A stretch of DNA of 64,000 nt from Cognatiluteimonas lumbrici (GTDB taxonomy: Bacteria; Pseudomonadota; Gammaproteobacteria; Xanthomonadales; Xanthomonadaceae): positions 1,624,207-1,688,206 of the forward strand of contig NZ_ML636798.1 in assembly GCF_006476065.1 (NCBI RefSeq). The letters run 5' to 3'. A program made the translations under genes and the position numbers. Numbering within the stretch: position 1 is the first letter of the stretch; the number at the start of each line of letters is the position of its first letter. Shown here in pieces: positions 25,451 through 34,708 of the stretch. The notes beneath the pieces were generated by a model. The model had not been told where the DNA came from. It searched no databases and saw only the letters and a program-made list of their open reading frames with translations.

Positions 25451-28400
25451 GCGTCGTCGTCCCCGCTCAGGGTCGCGCGCGCGATCGCGTCCTCGTCCTC
25501 GTCCGGCAGCGGGGCGAGCGCGATGCCGCTGTCCACGGCGGCGAACACCGCGCAGGTGTTGCGCACGAACTCGCGCAGGGCGTCGCGGTCGGCGAACGGA
25601 TCGCGCGCTCGCAATGCGAGTTCCCACGCCGGCTCCGTGCCCTCGCCCCACTGCCGGTCGCTGCCGCGCCACTGCTTGCGCGCCGCCTCGATGCCGCGCT
25701 CCGGCTTCTCCGCACTGTAGTAGCACCAGCCGCTGCGCGGCGCGAACACCAGCGGCTGGCGCAGGCCGTTCGCGCGCAGCTCGAGCAGCGCGCGCAGTGC
25801 GTCCTTCGCCTGCGCGGGATCGAGCACGTCGCGCCGGTGCGGGCCGATGTTGCCGCTGTCGTCCTCGTGGAACTCATGGACCGGCAGCGATTCCCCGGCG
25901 GCGCAGGCGAGCAGCCAGTCGAGGCCGTTGCGGATTACCGACGGACCGTTCGGCTTGCCGAAGCGCAGCCGCGCGATGCCCTGCGGCCACACGCCGCCGA
26001 TGCGGCCGTGCAGGCGCAGGCCGTCGATCTCGACGTCCAGCCGCAGCGGATCGGCGGGTGCGGTCGCGGCGCCGCGCCAGTCGGCGAAGCGCGACGCGTA
26101 CGGCTGCACTTCGCCGAGTACCTCGGCCAGGGCGCGACTGCCGAGCGGGCCCGAGGGCAGCATGCCGCGCGCGCGCAGCCGCGCCTGCATGGCGTCGCGG
26201 TCCTCGCCCGCCAGCAACGCCTCGAACACCGCGTGCTGCAGGCGGTTGCGCGCCAGCCCGCGGCCCGGCGCGGCCAGCGGCTCGATGTCCTCGCCCGCCT
26301 CTTCCGGCTCCACCAGGCGCAGCCCGAGGCGATGGCGCAGGAACTGTTCGGCCGGCGCCAGCAGGAAGCGGCGCAAGACGTCCAGCGACAGTTCGTTCGC
26401 CTCGTCCTCCGGCGCCGGCAAGCTCGTGCCCGCGGCGATCCATGGCCCCAGCAGCGAACGTGCGCCCGACAGACGCCCCGCGGCCGGATGCCAGTGCGCG
26501 CCATAACTGAAATGACGGGTGTCCTCGCTGCCGAAGGCGGCCGGCGAAAACGGCTGCAGCGCATGCCGCAGCACCAGGGCGTCGGCATCCCCCGCCTCGT
26601 GGTACGCCGCCGCCGCGGACAGCAGTTCGGAGACGACGGCGGAGGGCTCGCGTGCGCTGCCGTCGCGCGGGTCGGCACCGGTCCAGCTCAGGTAGAACAC
26701 GTCCTGCGCCGAGGAGAACAGCTGCAGGAACAGGTAGCGGTCGTCGTCGCGGGTCGAGCGGTCGCCGTGGCGGCGCTTGTCGGTGCCCAGCTCCGCAGTC
26801 AGGCGGTTGAGTCCGGCCGCCGGGTCGCGGCGCGGGAACTCGCCGTCGTTCATGCCCAGCAGGCAGATCACGCGGAACGGCAGCAGCCGCATCGGCACCA
26901 TGCGCGCGAAGCTGACGCCGCCGGTGAGTAGCGGCGCGCGCGTGTCGGCCTCGCCGAGCACCTGCGCGAAGTGCGCGCGCACGACCTCGGCGGGCACCGC
27001 GTCCTCGTAGCCCGCGGCTTCCGCCTCCTTCGCGAACGCATCGATCAGCGCGCGCAGGCGGTCGAGCGCGCGTTCGCCGCCGCGCGACGACGGCGGCCGC
27101 GGCAGCAGCGCATCGAGCAGACCCAGCAGGTGCTCGCGCCACTGCGCCGGCGGCAGCGCCGCGCCAAGCGTGCGCTGGTGCCTGGCCAGCACCCGCAACA
27201 GGCGCAACAGCGTGTCGAGCGCATCGAGCGCGCTGCCCTCGAGTTCGGTCCACGGCGCGACCACGCGACCGTCGCCGGCGACCAGCGCCTCGTCGCCGCT
27301 GGCATGACCGAGCAGCAGCCGGTCGAGCGCGAACTGCCAGGTGTAGGCGTCGTCCTCCGGCGCGCCCAGGCGAGCGCGGTGCGCGGCATCCAGGCCCCAG
27401 CGCGCGCCGGCCTCGCGCAGCCAGCCGTGCAGGCGCTCGAACGCGCCGGCGTCGAGCCCGGCGGCCTCGGCCAGCGGCGGGCTGGCGAGCAGTTCGAGGA
27501 TTTCGTCGAGGCCGAAGCGCGACACCGGCAGCTCGAGCAGGCGCAGGAAGGCAGCGGCCAGCGGCTCGCCGGCGAGCGGGCTGGCGTCGGCCATTGCCCA
27601 GGGGATCGAATCCCCGCGTCCCCGGCCACCGAACACCGACTCCAGGTACGGCACGTAGGGATCGATGTCCGGCGCCAGCACCGCGATCTCGCGCGGCTGC
27701 AGCGGCGGATCGAAGCGATTGTCCTCGAGCAGCGCGCGCAGGCGGTCGTGCAGCACCTGCAATTCGCGCAGGCGGGTGTGGCAGGCGTGGAACTGCAGGC
27801 TCGGATCGCGCGCATCCACCTCGTTGCGCGGCGTGCCCGACGGCTGCGCGCGGCGGTGGAACAGGTCGGCCTGCATCCGCCGCAACAGCGTGTCGGGCTG
27901 GTCGCTCGCGGCTTCCGGATCGGCATAGGCCGCGATCTCGCCCGACGGATGCACGACCTCGTAGCTGCCCAGCAACGCCATGAAGTCGCGCCCCGCCGCG
28001 CCCCAGTCGCGCAGCAGCGGGTTCTCCGCATCCTCGCCGCCGAACGGGTCCTCGCCCGCCTGCAGGCGCGCGCCGAGCGACTGCAGGTCGCCCCAGTAGG
28101 CGCGGGTCGGCGTCGGCAGGTAGAAGTGCAGCGTGCCGGCCCTGGCCTGCGTCGCCATCACCCGCAGCACGTCGGGCGAGACGTTGAGGGTGGCGAACGC
28201 GAACATCCGCGACGGCAGCCCGGCCGGGACCGCGTCGCCCTCGCCGCCGAAGCGCGCCAGGTAGTCCTGGATGCGGCGCGCGCGGTGGCTGCGGCCGGTA
28301 GCGACGATCCGCCACAGGATCGCCTGCGGGTCGTCCGGATCGGCGCCGGCCTCCCAGCGCAGCAGCCAGTCGCGGCGCCAGGCCTGGTACTTCTCGAACA

Positions 28401-28827
28401 CCGCCGCGAGCTCGCCGGCCAGCGACCAGGCGCGCAGCGGGTCGTCGCCGTCGAGGTAGGCGGCGAGCTGGGCCATCGCCGGGTGCGCGCGCACCGCCGG
28501 ATCCAGCAGCGCGGCGTAGAGGTGCCACTTGAGGCTGGCGGCGTCCAGTTCGCCGCCCTCGGCCGCCTCGTCCCGCGGCGGGTTCGCCGCCAGCGCCCGG
28601 GCCACGAACTCGCCCGGGGCCAGGAACTCGAGGTTCGCGGCGATGCCGTGACGCTCGGCCAGGGTGGCCTGCAGCCAACGCCGCATCGCCACCTGCGGGA
28701 TCAGGACCGTGTCCGGCGCCAGCAGCGGCTGGCCCGGCGCGGGCTTGCGCAGTTCTTCCGCCAACAGCCCGGCCAGCACGTCGAGCGCGTTGGAATGGTA
28801 GAGCCGGAAGTCGTTCACGGGCGACAT
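25447..28827 (-). CDS. recC: exodeoxyribonuclease V gamma subunit (RecC)
   Basis: A 1126-residue Chi-recognising scaffold subunit of RecBCD. The N-terminus FRLYHSNALDVLAGLLAEEL and the segment MRRWLQATLAERHGIAANLEF are close to known RecC proteins, and VPMRLLPFRVICLLGMNDGE (with a NDGEFPR continuation) is a RecC hallmark in the inactive helicase domain. The ATG at 28827 (MSPVNDFRLYHSN) is chosen; an ATG at 28836 three codons upstream is equally possible and neither has a strong ribosome site. The gene is divergent from mlaF (28895), so both promoters lie in about 70 bp. It heads the recC-recB-recD-PHP-ATPase gene string. Confidence 0.95.
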   Translation of the reverse strand: MSPVNDFRLYHSNALDVLAGLLAEELRKPAPGQPLLAPDTVLIPQVAMRRWLQATLAERHGIAANLEFLAPGEFVARALAANPPRDEAAEGGELDAASLKWHLYAALLDPAVRAHPAMAQLAAYLDGDDPLRAWSLAGELAAVFEKYQAWRRDWLLRWEAGADPDDPQAILWRIVATGRSHRARRIQDYLARFGGEGDAVPAGLPSRMFAFATLNVSPDVLRVMATQARAGTLHFYLPTPTRAYWGDLQSLGARLQAGEDPFGGEDAENPLLRDWGAAGRDFMALLGSYEVVHPSGEIAAYADPEAASDQPDTLLRRMQADLFHRRAQPSGTPRNEVDARDPSLQFHACHTRLRELQVLHDRLRALLEDNRFDPPLQPREIAVLAPDIDPYVPYLESVFGGRGRGDSIPWAMADASPLAGEPLAAAFLRLLELPVSRFGLDEILELLASPPLAEAAGLDAGAFERLHGWLREAGARWGLDAAHRARLGAPEDDAYTWQFALDRLLLGHASGDEALVAGDGRVVAPWTELEGSALDALDTLLRLLRVLARHQRTLGAALPPAQWREHLLGLLDALLPRPPSSRGGERALDRLRALIDAFAKEAEAAGYEDAVPAEVVRAHFAQVLGEADTRAPLLTGGVSFARMVPMRLLPFRVICLLGMNDGEFPRRDPAAGLNRLTAELGTDKRRHGDRSTRDDDRYLFLQLFSSAQDVFYLSWTGADPRDGSAREPSAVVSELLSAAAAYHEAGDADALVLRHALQPFSPAAFGSEDTRHFSYGAHWHPAAGRLSGARSLLGPWIAAGTSLPAPEDEANELSLDVLRRFLLAPAEQFLRHRLGLRLVEPEEAGEDIEPLAAPGRGLARNRLQHAVFEALLAGEDRDAMQARLRARGMLPSGPLGSRALAEVLGEVQPYASRFADWRGAATAPADPLRLDVEIDGLRLHGRIGGVWPQGIARLRFGKPNGPSVIRNGLDWLLACAAGESLPVHEFHEDDSGNIGPHRRDVLDPAQAKDALRALLELRANGLRQPLVFAPRSGWCYYSAEKPERGIEAARKQWRGSDRQWGEGTEPAWELALRARDPFADRDALREFVRNTCAVFAAVDSGIALAPLPDEDEDAIARATLSGDDDA

Positions 28828-28894
28828 TAACGCCATCTTGCCGCAGCCCCGTCGCATCCGCAGCGACCCGCCCGGTTCCTGCGACAATGGACGG

Positions 28895-29698
28895 ATGAGC
28901 GCCACCGCCCCCATCGTCCGCCTGTCCGGCCTGCGCCTGGAGCGCGGCGGCCGCACGATCCTCGACGGCATCGACCTGGAGGTGCCGCGCGGCAGCGTGG
29001 TCGCGATCCTGGGGCCGTCGGGCAGCGGCAAGTCCACGCTGCTGGCGGCGCTGACCGGCGAGCTGCGCCCGGCCGCGGGCAGCGTCGAGGTGCTCGGCGC
29101 GCCGCTGCCGCTGAAGCAGCGCGCGCTGCTGGAGCGGCGCAAGTCGATCGGGGTGCTGCTGCAGGGCAACGGCCTGCTCACCGACCTCACCGCGGCCGAG
29201 AACGTGGCGCTGCCGCTGCGCGCGCACACCACGCTGCCGGACCCGGTGGTCCGCCGCCTGGTGGAGATGAAGCTGCACGCCGTGGGCCTGCGCAGCGCCG
29301 CCGACCTGTATCCGCGCGAGCTGTCCGGCGGCATGGCGCGGCGCGTGGCGCTGGCGCGCGCGCTGGCGCTGGACCCGCCGCTGATGATCTACGACGAGCC
29401 GCTGACCGGCCTCGACCCGATCGCCAGCGGCGTGATCATGAACCTGGTCTCGCGCCTCAACGACAGCCTCGGCATGACCAGCATCATCGTCAGCCACCAC
29501 GTGCACGAGACCCTGCCGGTGGCCGACCACGCGCTGGTGATCGCCAACGGCCGCATCGTGTTCTCCGGCACGCCGGCGGAGCTGCAGGCCAGCGGCGACC
29601 CGCTGATCCGCCAGTTCCTCGACGGCCAGCCGGACGGGCCCATTCCGTTCGACAGCCGTCCGTTCGACAGCGCCGCCCGCCGCGTGGAGGCCGCCTGA
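28895..29698 (+). CDS. mlaF: Mla phospholipid-transport ATPase MlaF
   Basis: A 267-residue ABC ATPase of the MlaFEDB inner-membrane complex that moves phospholipids between inner and outer membrane. Motifs: Walker A GPSGSGKSTLLAAL (about residues 44-57), Q-loop LLQGNGLLTDLT, signature ELSGGMARRVALARAL, Walker B LMIYDEPLTGLDP, H-loop IIVSHHVHET. The C-terminal tail (DGPIPFDSRPFDSAARRVEA) resembles the MlaF extension used in dimer contact. Its TGA overlaps the mlaE ATG by one base (TGATG). The downstream order mlaE-D-C-B-A confirms the assignment. Confidence 0.95.
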   Translation: MSATAPIVRLSGLRLERGGRTILDGIDLEVPRGSVVAILGPSGSGKSTLLAALTGELRPAAGSVEVLGAPLPLKQRALLERRKSIGVLLQGNGLLTDLTAAENVALPLRAHTTLPDPVVRRLVEMKLHAVGLRSAADLYPRELSGGMARRVALARALALDPPLMIYDEPLTGLDPIASGVIMNLVSRLNDSLGMTSIIVSHHVHETLPVADHALVIANGRIVFSGTPAELQASGDPLIRQFLDGQPDGPIPFDSRPFDSAARRVEAA

Positions 29699-30444
29699 TG
29701 CCCTTCGTCGCCGCCACCCGCTCGCTCGGCCGCGCCGGCCTGTTCTCGCTCTCGGTGCTGCGCGCGTCGAAGCCGACCCGCGACTTCTTCGCCGAGCTGG
29801 TGCGAGAGATCTACAAGATCGGCGCGCGCTCGCTGCCGATCATCGCCGTCGGCGGCGCCTTCGTCGGCCTGTCGGTGACCCTGCTCGGCTACCGCGCGCT
29901 GCAGACCTACGGCGCCGCCAACCAGATCAGCGCGCTGGTCGGGCTCGGCCTGTACCGCGAGCTGGCGCCGGTGCTGACCGCGCTGCTGTTCATCGGCCGC
30001 GCCGGTTCCTCGATCGCGGCCGAGCTGGGCCTGATGCGCGCCACCGACCAGATCAACGCGCTCGGCCTGATGGCGATCGACCCGGTGGCCAAGGCGGTGG
30101 CGCCGCGCTTCTGGGCGGCACTGATCTGCGTGCCGATGCTGACCGCGTTCTTCTGCTCGCTGGCGATCAGCGCGAGCTGGTTCGAGGCGGTGCGCGTGAT
30201 CGGCATCGACGACGGCGCCTTCTGGCAGGTGATGAAGGACGCGGTGGACTTCCGCGGCGACTTCGTCATCGCCTTCATCAAGGCGGCGGTGTTCGGCGGC
30301 GTCGCCGCGCTGGTCGCCTGTTACGTCGGCTACCACGCCGAGCCGACCATCGAGGGCACCTCGGTGGCCACGACGCGCGCGGTGGTGAACGCTTCGCTGC
30401 TGGTGCTGATGTTCAATTTCGTGCTTTCGGCATTCCTGTTCTGA
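29698..30444 (+). CDS. mlaE: Mla phospholipid-transport permease MlaE
   Basis: A 248-residue integral membrane permease with about five helices. The family block VGGAFVGLSVTLLGYRALQT and the conserved segment RAGSSIAAELGLMRATDQIN (shortened here) are characteristic of MlaE. It forms the inner-membrane channel core with MlaF and MlaD. The start overlaps the mlaF stop by one base, giving coupled translation. A GTAG REP element lies between its stop and mlaD. Confidence 0.95.
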   Translation: MPFVAATRSLGRAGLFSLSVLRASKPTRDFFAELVREIYKIGARSLPIIAVGGAFVGLSVTLLGYRALQTYGAANQISALVGLGLYRELAPVLTALLFIGRAGSSIAAELGLMRATDQINALGLMAIDPVAKAVAPRFWAALICVPMLTAFFCSLAISASWFEAVRVIGIDDGAFWQVMKDAVDFRGDFVIAFIKAAVFGGVAALVACYVGYHAEPTIEGTSVATTRAVVNASLLVLMFNFVLSAFLF

Positions 30445-30452
30445 ACAACCGG

Positions 30453-30477
30453 GTCGCGGCGCGAGCGCCGCTCCTAC
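30453..30477 (-). repeat. GTAG-type REP element, copy 3 (between mlaE and mlaD)
   Basis: gtcgcggcgcgagcgccgct followed by cctac: a single palindrome with GTAG on the minus strand, matching the right arm of the 8296 and 39890 composites. It lies within the mla operon directly before the AAGAGG ribosome site of mlaD, so it could affect relative expression or mRNA stability. Confidence 0.8.
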
Positions 30478-30490
30478 AAGAGGTCGTCAC

Positions 30491-30985
30491 ATGAGTATTC
30501 GCGGTCCACGCCTTGAATTCGCGGTCGGTGCCTTCCTGCTGCTGGCGCTGGCCTCGCTGCTGGTGCTGGCGCTGGCGTCGAGCAACGGCAAGTTCGGCTT
30601 CGGCGCCGACAGCTACCCGCTGCAGGCGCGCTTCACCAACCTCGGCCAGCTGCGCCCGAACGCCCCGGTCAAGATCGGCGGGGTGACCATCGGCAGCGTG
30701 GAATCCATTCAGCTTGACCCGGTCAAACTCGACGCCGTCGTGACCCTCGCCATCGATGCCCGCTACGCGGACCTGCCGTCCGATACCTCGGCCAGCATCC
30801 TCACCGGCGGCCTGCTCGGCGAAAGCTACGTCGGGTTGCAGCCCGGCGGTGACATCGAGCCGCTGCAGCCGGGCGACGAGATCGCCTACACCACGCCGGC
30901 CGTGGACCTGATGCAGATGGTCGGCAAGTACATGTTCAGCGGCGGCGGCAACGACGAGGACGCGCCCGCCCCCGCAGGAGAGTGA
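30491..30985 (+). CDS. mlaD: Mla outer-membrane lipid asymmetry protein MlaD (MCE domain)
   Basis: A 164-residue protein with one N-terminal membrane anchor (about residues 9-31) and a single MCE domain (about 38-118, QARFTNLGQLRPNAPVKIGG and GLLGESYVGLQPGG). MlaD makes the periplasmic hexameric ring of the MlaFEDB complex. The C-terminus is short and acidic (GGGNDEDAPAPAGE), following an amphipathic VDLMQMVGKYMF helix. The gene is separated from mlaE by 46 bp that hold a REP element, and mlaC begins 5 bp after its stop. Confidence 0.95.
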   Translation: MSIRGPRLEFAVGAFLLLALASLLVLALASSNGKFGFGADSYPLQARFTNLGQLRPNAPVKIGGVTIGSVESIQLDPVKLDAVVTLAIDARYADLPSDTSASILTGGLLGESYVGLQPGGDIEPLQPGDEIAYTTPAVDLMQMVGKYMFSGGGNDEDAPAPAGE

Positions 30986-30990
30986 CCCCC

Positions 30991-31632
30991 ATGAAGACCC
31001 CCATGACCATCCGAAAGCCCTTCGCCATCCTGCTGCTGCTCGCGGCCGCGCTGCTGCTGCCGGCATTCGCCGGCGCGCAGGAAGCCACCCCGAGCAAGCT
31101 GGTGCTCGAGAACAGCGAGCGCATCCTGTCGACGCTGGAAGCGCGCCGCGACGAGTTCCGCAAGGACCGCTCGGCGCTGGAGAGCTTCATCGCCAGCGAG
31201 TTCGACGCCACCTTCGACCGCGACTACGCCGCGCGCCAGGTGCTCGGCCGCCACGGCCGCGGCGCCTCCGCCGCCGACGTCAAGCTGTTCGCCGACGCGC
31301 TCGCCGACAGCCTGATGCGCCGCTACGGCTCCTCGCTGCTCGACTTCAACACCCAGCTCAAGGTCCGCATCAAGTCCGAGACCGCGCTGCCGCGCGGGCT
31401 GGGCGTCAAGGTCTCGAGCGAGCTGCTGCGCCGCGGCGGCGAGCCGATCCCGGTGGACTACCTGATGCGCAAGTCCGGCGGCACCTGGAAGGTGTTCGAC
31501 GTGATGGTCGAGGGCGTGTCCTTCGTGCAGACCTTCCGCCGCCAGTTCGACAACGAGCTGACCCACAAGTCCATCCGCCAGGTGGCGCAGGAACTGGCCA
31601 GCGGCAAGGTCAGCGCCGATGCCGGCCGCTGA
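30991..31632 (+). CDS. mlaC: Mla periplasmic phospholipid-binding protein MlaC
   Basis: A 213-residue protein with a signal peptide (hydrophobic core ILLLLAAALLLPAFAGAQ, cleavage after AGAQ). The mature part is an MlaC/Ttg2D fold with FIASEFDATFDRDYAARQVL and IPVDYLMRKSGGTWKVFDVM motifs. It ferries phospholipid between MlaA at the outer membrane and MlaFEDB. The ATG at 30991 is preferred over the GTG at 30982 because AGGAG at 30976 is spaced about 10 bases from it. It overlaps mlaB by 14 bp. Confidence 0.93.
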   Translation: MKTPMTIRKPFAILLLLAAALLLPAFAGAQEATPSKLVLENSERILSTLEARRDEFRKDRSALESFIASEFDATFDRDYAARQVLGRHGRGASAADVKLFADALADSLMRRYGSSLLDFNTQLKVRIKSETALPRGLGVKVSSELLRRGGEPIPVDYLMRKSGGTWKVFDVMVEGVSFVQTFRRQFDNELTHKSIRQVAQELASGKVSADAGR

Positions 31633-31912
31633 GGCGGCCAGCGTCGCCCGCGAGGGCGCGGTGCTGCGGTTCTCGGGGGCGTTGCTGCGCGACGCGGTCG
31701 CGGGCCTGTGGAAGCAGGCCGCGCCGCAGGTCGCGGGGGTGGAGCGGATCGACCTCTCCGGGGTGAGCAGCGTGGACAGCGCCGGGGTCGCGTTGCTGGC
31801 CGAACTCGGCGCCCGTGCCGGCGGCACGCCGGTGGTCGAGGGCGCGCCCGAGGGGCTCGCGGAACTGCGCGGCGCCTACCGCCTGGCCCCGTCGCTGGCC
31901 TTTTCGGGCTGA
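31619..31912 (+). CDS. mlaB: STAS-domain protein MlaB
   Basis: A 97-residue cytoplasmic STAS-domain protein that binds and stabilises MlaF in the Mla complex. The domain core is RIDLSGVSSVDSAGVALLAE, with the conserved serine/aspartate loop region. It begins inside the end of mlaC (14-bp overlap), which fits tight coupling. Length is normal for MlaB. The downstream gene mlaA starts 40 bp later. Confidence 0.9.
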   Translation: MPAAEAASVAREGAVLRFSGALLRDAVAGLWKQAAPQVAGVERIDLSGVSSVDSAGVALLAELGARAGGTPVVEGAPEGLAELRGAYRLAPSLAFSG

Positions 31913-31952
31913 TTTCGGCGTAAACCCGCCCGTCCCCTTACACTGGTCCCCC

Positions 31953-32921
31953 ATGCGACGGGTCCCCCACGCCATCGCGCTGCTGTTGCTGAGCCTGTCG
32001 CTGGCCGCCTGCGCCGGTGGCGAAGCCGTGCGCGCGGAGGCCGATGCCTCGGTGGCGGTCGAGGCGCCGACCGAGCCCGCCGCTCCCGAGCCGACAGCCG
32101 ACGAGCGGGAGCCCGCGGCGAGCGAGCCCACCCAGGCCGAACTCGACTACGCCGCCATCTACGGCACCCAGCCCTACGACCCAGTCGCCGACCCCAGCCT
32201 GCCGCCGCCGGCCGAGCTGCCGGAAAGCTACGACCCCTGGGAGCCGCTCAACCGCCGCGTGCACCGCTTCAACAACGCGGTGGACCGCTACGTGGCCTCC
32301 CCGCTGGCGCATGCCTACGTGGAGGCGGTGCCGCGCCCGGTGCGCCTGGGCGTGCGCAACTTCTTCAGCAACCTCGGCCAGCCGGTCAACGCCCTGAACT
32401 CGCTGCTGCAGGGCAAGCCGAAGGAAGCCGGACAGGCGATCGCGCGCTTCCTGCTCAACACCACGCTGGGCATCGGCGGCATCTTCGATCCGGCCACCGC
32501 GGCCGAGCTGCCGCGCAGCAGCGAGGACTTCGGCCAGACCCTGGGCAAGTGGGGCTGGCGCCAGTCGCGCTACGTCGAGCTGCCGCTGTTCGGGCCGCGC
32601 ACCGTGCGCGACGTGTTCGGCCTGATGGGCGACGCGCCGCTGTCGCCGCTGCGCCAGGTCGAGGAGGACACCGTGCGCGTGTTCGCGCAGGGCCTGCAGC
32701 TGGTGGACGTGCGCACCCAGCTGTTCGCGGTGGACAGCATGCGCGAGGGCGCGGCCGACGACTACGCGCTGGTGCGCGATGCCTGGCTGCAGCGCCGCAA
32801 CTACCAGATCGCCGGCGACGAGCTGCCCGAGGACGAGTCCCTGCCGGACTACCTGCGCGAGGACATCAACAACCCGACGGTCCCGGTGGACGCACTGCCG
32901 GTGCTGCCGAGCGGGAACTGA
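31953..32921 (+). CDS. mlaA: outer-membrane lipid asymmetry lipoprotein MlaA (VacJ)
   Basis: A 322-residue lipoprotein with lipobox LSLAAC (Cys20). After an Ala/Glu/Pro-rich linker (about 25-85) comes the MlaA core: DPWEPLNRRVHRFNNAVDRY, then VRNFFSNLGQPVNALNSLLQ and ARFLLNTTLGIGGIFDPAT. MlaA forms a ring in the outer membrane that removes phospholipid from the outer leaflet and passes it to MlaC. The ATG at 31953 starts the signal peptide. A short hairpin repeat (32929-32974) follows the stop. The C-terminal ~35 residues are acidic and low in complexity. Confidence 0.94.
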   Translation: MRRVPHAIALLLLSLSLAACAGGEAVRAEADASVAVEAPTEPAAPEPTADEREPAASEPTQAELDYAAIYGTQPYDPVADPSLPPPAELPESYDPWEPLNRRVHRFNNAVDRYVASPLAHAYVEAVPRPVRLGVRNFFSNLGQPVNALNSLLQGKPKEAGQAIARFLLNTTLGIGGIFDPATAAELPRSSEDFGQTLGKWGWRQSRYVELPLFGPRTVRDVFGLMGDAPLSPLRQVEEDTVRVFAQGLQLVDVRTQLFAVDSMREGAADDYALVRDAWLQRRNYQIAGDELPEDESLPDYLREDINNPTVPVDALPVLPSGN

Positions 32922-32928
32922 CCAGCCT

Positions 32929-32974
32929 GTGGGAGCGGCCCTTGGCCGCGATCGCGCGCAAGGCGCGCTCCCAC
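32929..32974. repeat. REP-like palindrome between mlaA and rmuC
   Basis: gtgggagcggcccttggccg through ggcgcgctcccac: flanking gtgggagc/gctcccac arms around a GC-rich centre. It is a GTGG variant of the GTAG REPs. It sits between two convergent genes, where it could also terminate transcription in both directions. Confidence 0.65.
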
Positions 32975-32986
32975 AAGGTCGCCTGG

Positions 32987-34279
32987 CTAATCGTTGCCCA
33001 AGAGGTTCGCGGCTTCCTCGCCCGGCAGTGATTCGACCTCGCGCAGCTTGCGCTGGATCGCGCGGGTGCGCACCCCGGTCTGCTCGATCTTGTTGCTGGC
33101 CTCGGTGAGCTTCTTCTGCACCGAGTCGAGCACGTCGCCGAACTTGGCGAACTCGGTCTTGACCGCGCCGAGCGTGCGCCAGACCTCGCTCGAGCGCTTC
33201 TGGATCGCAAGCGTGCGGAAGCCCATCTGGAAGCTGGTCATCAGCGCCAGCAGCGTGGTCGGGCCGGCCACCGCGATGCGGCAGTCGCGCTGCAGGCCGT
33301 CCACCAGCCCGGGGCGCCGCAGCACTTCCGCGTACAGGCCCTCGGTGGGCAGGAACAGGATCGCGAACTCGGTGGTGTGCGGCGCGGCCACGTACTTGTC
33401 GCAGATGCGCCGCGCCTCCTGGCGGACGCGCCGCTCCAGCGCGTCGCCGGCGGAACGCGCGGCGTCGAGGTCGGCGATCTCCTGGGCGGCCAGCAGGCGC
33501 TCGTAGTCCTCGATCGGGAACTTGGCGTCGATCGGCAGCCACACCGGCTTGTCGTCCTCCGAGCCCGGGAAGCGCACCGCGAACTCCACCCGCTCGTTGC
33601 TGCCGGGCACGGTGGCGACGTTGGACTCGTACTGGTCGGGCGCGAACACCTGCTCGAGCAGGCCCGCGAGCTGCACCTCGCCGAACACGCCGCGCGACTT
33701 GACGTTGCCGAGCACGCGCTTGAGGTCGCCGACGCCGGTCGCGAGCTGCTGCATCTCGCCGAGCCCGCGCTGCACGTGCTCGAGTCGCTCGGACACCAGC
33801 CGGAAGGATTCGCCCAGCCGCGTCTCCAGCGTGCTCTGCAGCTTCTCGTCCACGGTCGCGCGCATCTGCTCGAGCCTGGCCTCGTTTCCGGCCTGCAGTT
33901 CCTTCAGGCGCTGCTCGAGCGTGGTGCGCATCTCGCCGAGGCGCTGCTCGCTGCGCTGGGTCAGCTCCGCGAGGCGCTGGCCGAGCTGGTCGGCGAAACG
34001 CTGCTGGCCCTCGGCGCCTTCCAGGCGCGCCTTGCGCGCGTCCTCGGCCACCGCCTCGCGCAACTTGTCGAGGCGCTGGTCGGTACGGCCCGACAGCGCT
34101 TCGAGCTGCTGGTGCAGTTCCAGGCGTCCCTGCCGCTGTTCCTCGCGCAGGGATTCCTCGAGCCGTTCACGCAGTGCCGACACCGCCGCGTCGGGGCGGC
34201 GTCGCAGCAGCAACGCCAGCAACACGATCACGACCAGCAGGGCGAAGAGGATGGCGGCGGGCAGCGCGGTGGCAGTCAT
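32987..34279 (-). CDS. rmuC: DNA recombination protein RmuC
   Basis: A 430-residue protein. It has an N-terminal membrane anchor (about residues 5-25), a long coiled coil (about 35-180, repeated ERLEESLREEQRQGRLELH type), and the C-terminal RmuC nuclease-like domain with LGNVKSRGVFGEVQLAGLLE, WLPIDAKFPIEDYERLL and FAILFLPTEGLYAEVLRRPG. It limits recombination between inverted repeats and belongs to the PD-(D/E)xK nuclease superfamily; DAKFP contains a candidate metal-binding Asp and Lys. The ATG at 34279 opens the membrane anchor; the longer frame to 34330 is not needed. Confidence 0.93.
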   Translation of the reverse strand: MTATALPAAILFALLVVIVLLALLLRRRPDAAVSALRERLEESLREEQRQGRLELHQQLEALSGRTDQRLDKLREAVAEDARKARLEGAEGQQRFADQLGQRLAELTQRSEQRLGEMRTTLEQRLKELQAGNEARLEQMRATVDEKLQSTLETRLGESFRLVSERLEHVQRGLGEMQQLATGVGDLKRVLGNVKSRGVFGEVQLAGLLEQVFAPDQYESNVATVPGSNERVEFAVRFPGSEDDKPVWLPIDAKFPIEDYERLLAAQEIADLDAARSAGDALERRVRQEARRICDKYVAAPHTTEFAILFLPTEGLYAEVLRRPGLVDGLQRDCRIAVAGPTTLLALMTSFQMGFRTLAIQKRSSEVWRTLGAVKTEFAKFGDVLDSVQKKLTEASNKIEQTGVRTRAIQRKLREVESLPGEEAANLLGND

Positions 34280-34381
34280 GCGACCAGTGTAGCGGCGCGG
34301 GTCCCACCGGTTGAGATCGCGGCGCCGCATTCACCCGCGCCATCATCGGACCGCCACTTTCGCCGTCCTAGCATCAGGCCC

Positions 34382-34708
34382 ATGGCCACCACGGCACGCC
34401 AGCAGGCACAGCCCCAGTTCCGCCGCTACGGCAACCGCGACGGCCGTTCCGGCGTGGTCTCGTACGCGATGGTAGGCAGCGGCATCGCGGTGCGCTTCGT
34501 GGACGGCGCGGTCTACCTCTACGACCACGACTGCCCCGGCCCGGCCCACGTCGCCCGGATGCGGGCGCTGGCGCGCGACGGCAAGGGCCTGTCCACCTAC
34601 ATCAGCCGGCGCGTGGGCCGGCGCTACAGCGCGCGCCTGGACGCCGGCGACGCCGCGCGGCTGCTCGACCGGACTCAGGCCACCCGGCAGAACACCGCCT
34701 TGAGGTAG
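34382..34708 (+). CDS. small KTSC-like hypothetical protein
   Basis: A 108-residue soluble protein. The segment GIAVRFVDGAVYLYDHDCPG followed by ARDGKGLSTYISRR resembles the small KTSC domain (beta-strand pair plus a helix and an arginine-rich end), but the match is loose. It overlaps the end of rlmI by 34 bp on the opposite strand. Function unknown; the basic character (10+ Arg) would allow nucleic acid binding, which is speculation. Confidence 0.5.
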   Translation: MATTARQQAQPQFRRYGNRDGRSGVVSYAMVGSGIAVRFVDGAVYLYDHDCPGPAHVARMRALARDGKGLSTYISRRVGRRYSARLDAGDAARLLDRTQATRQNTALR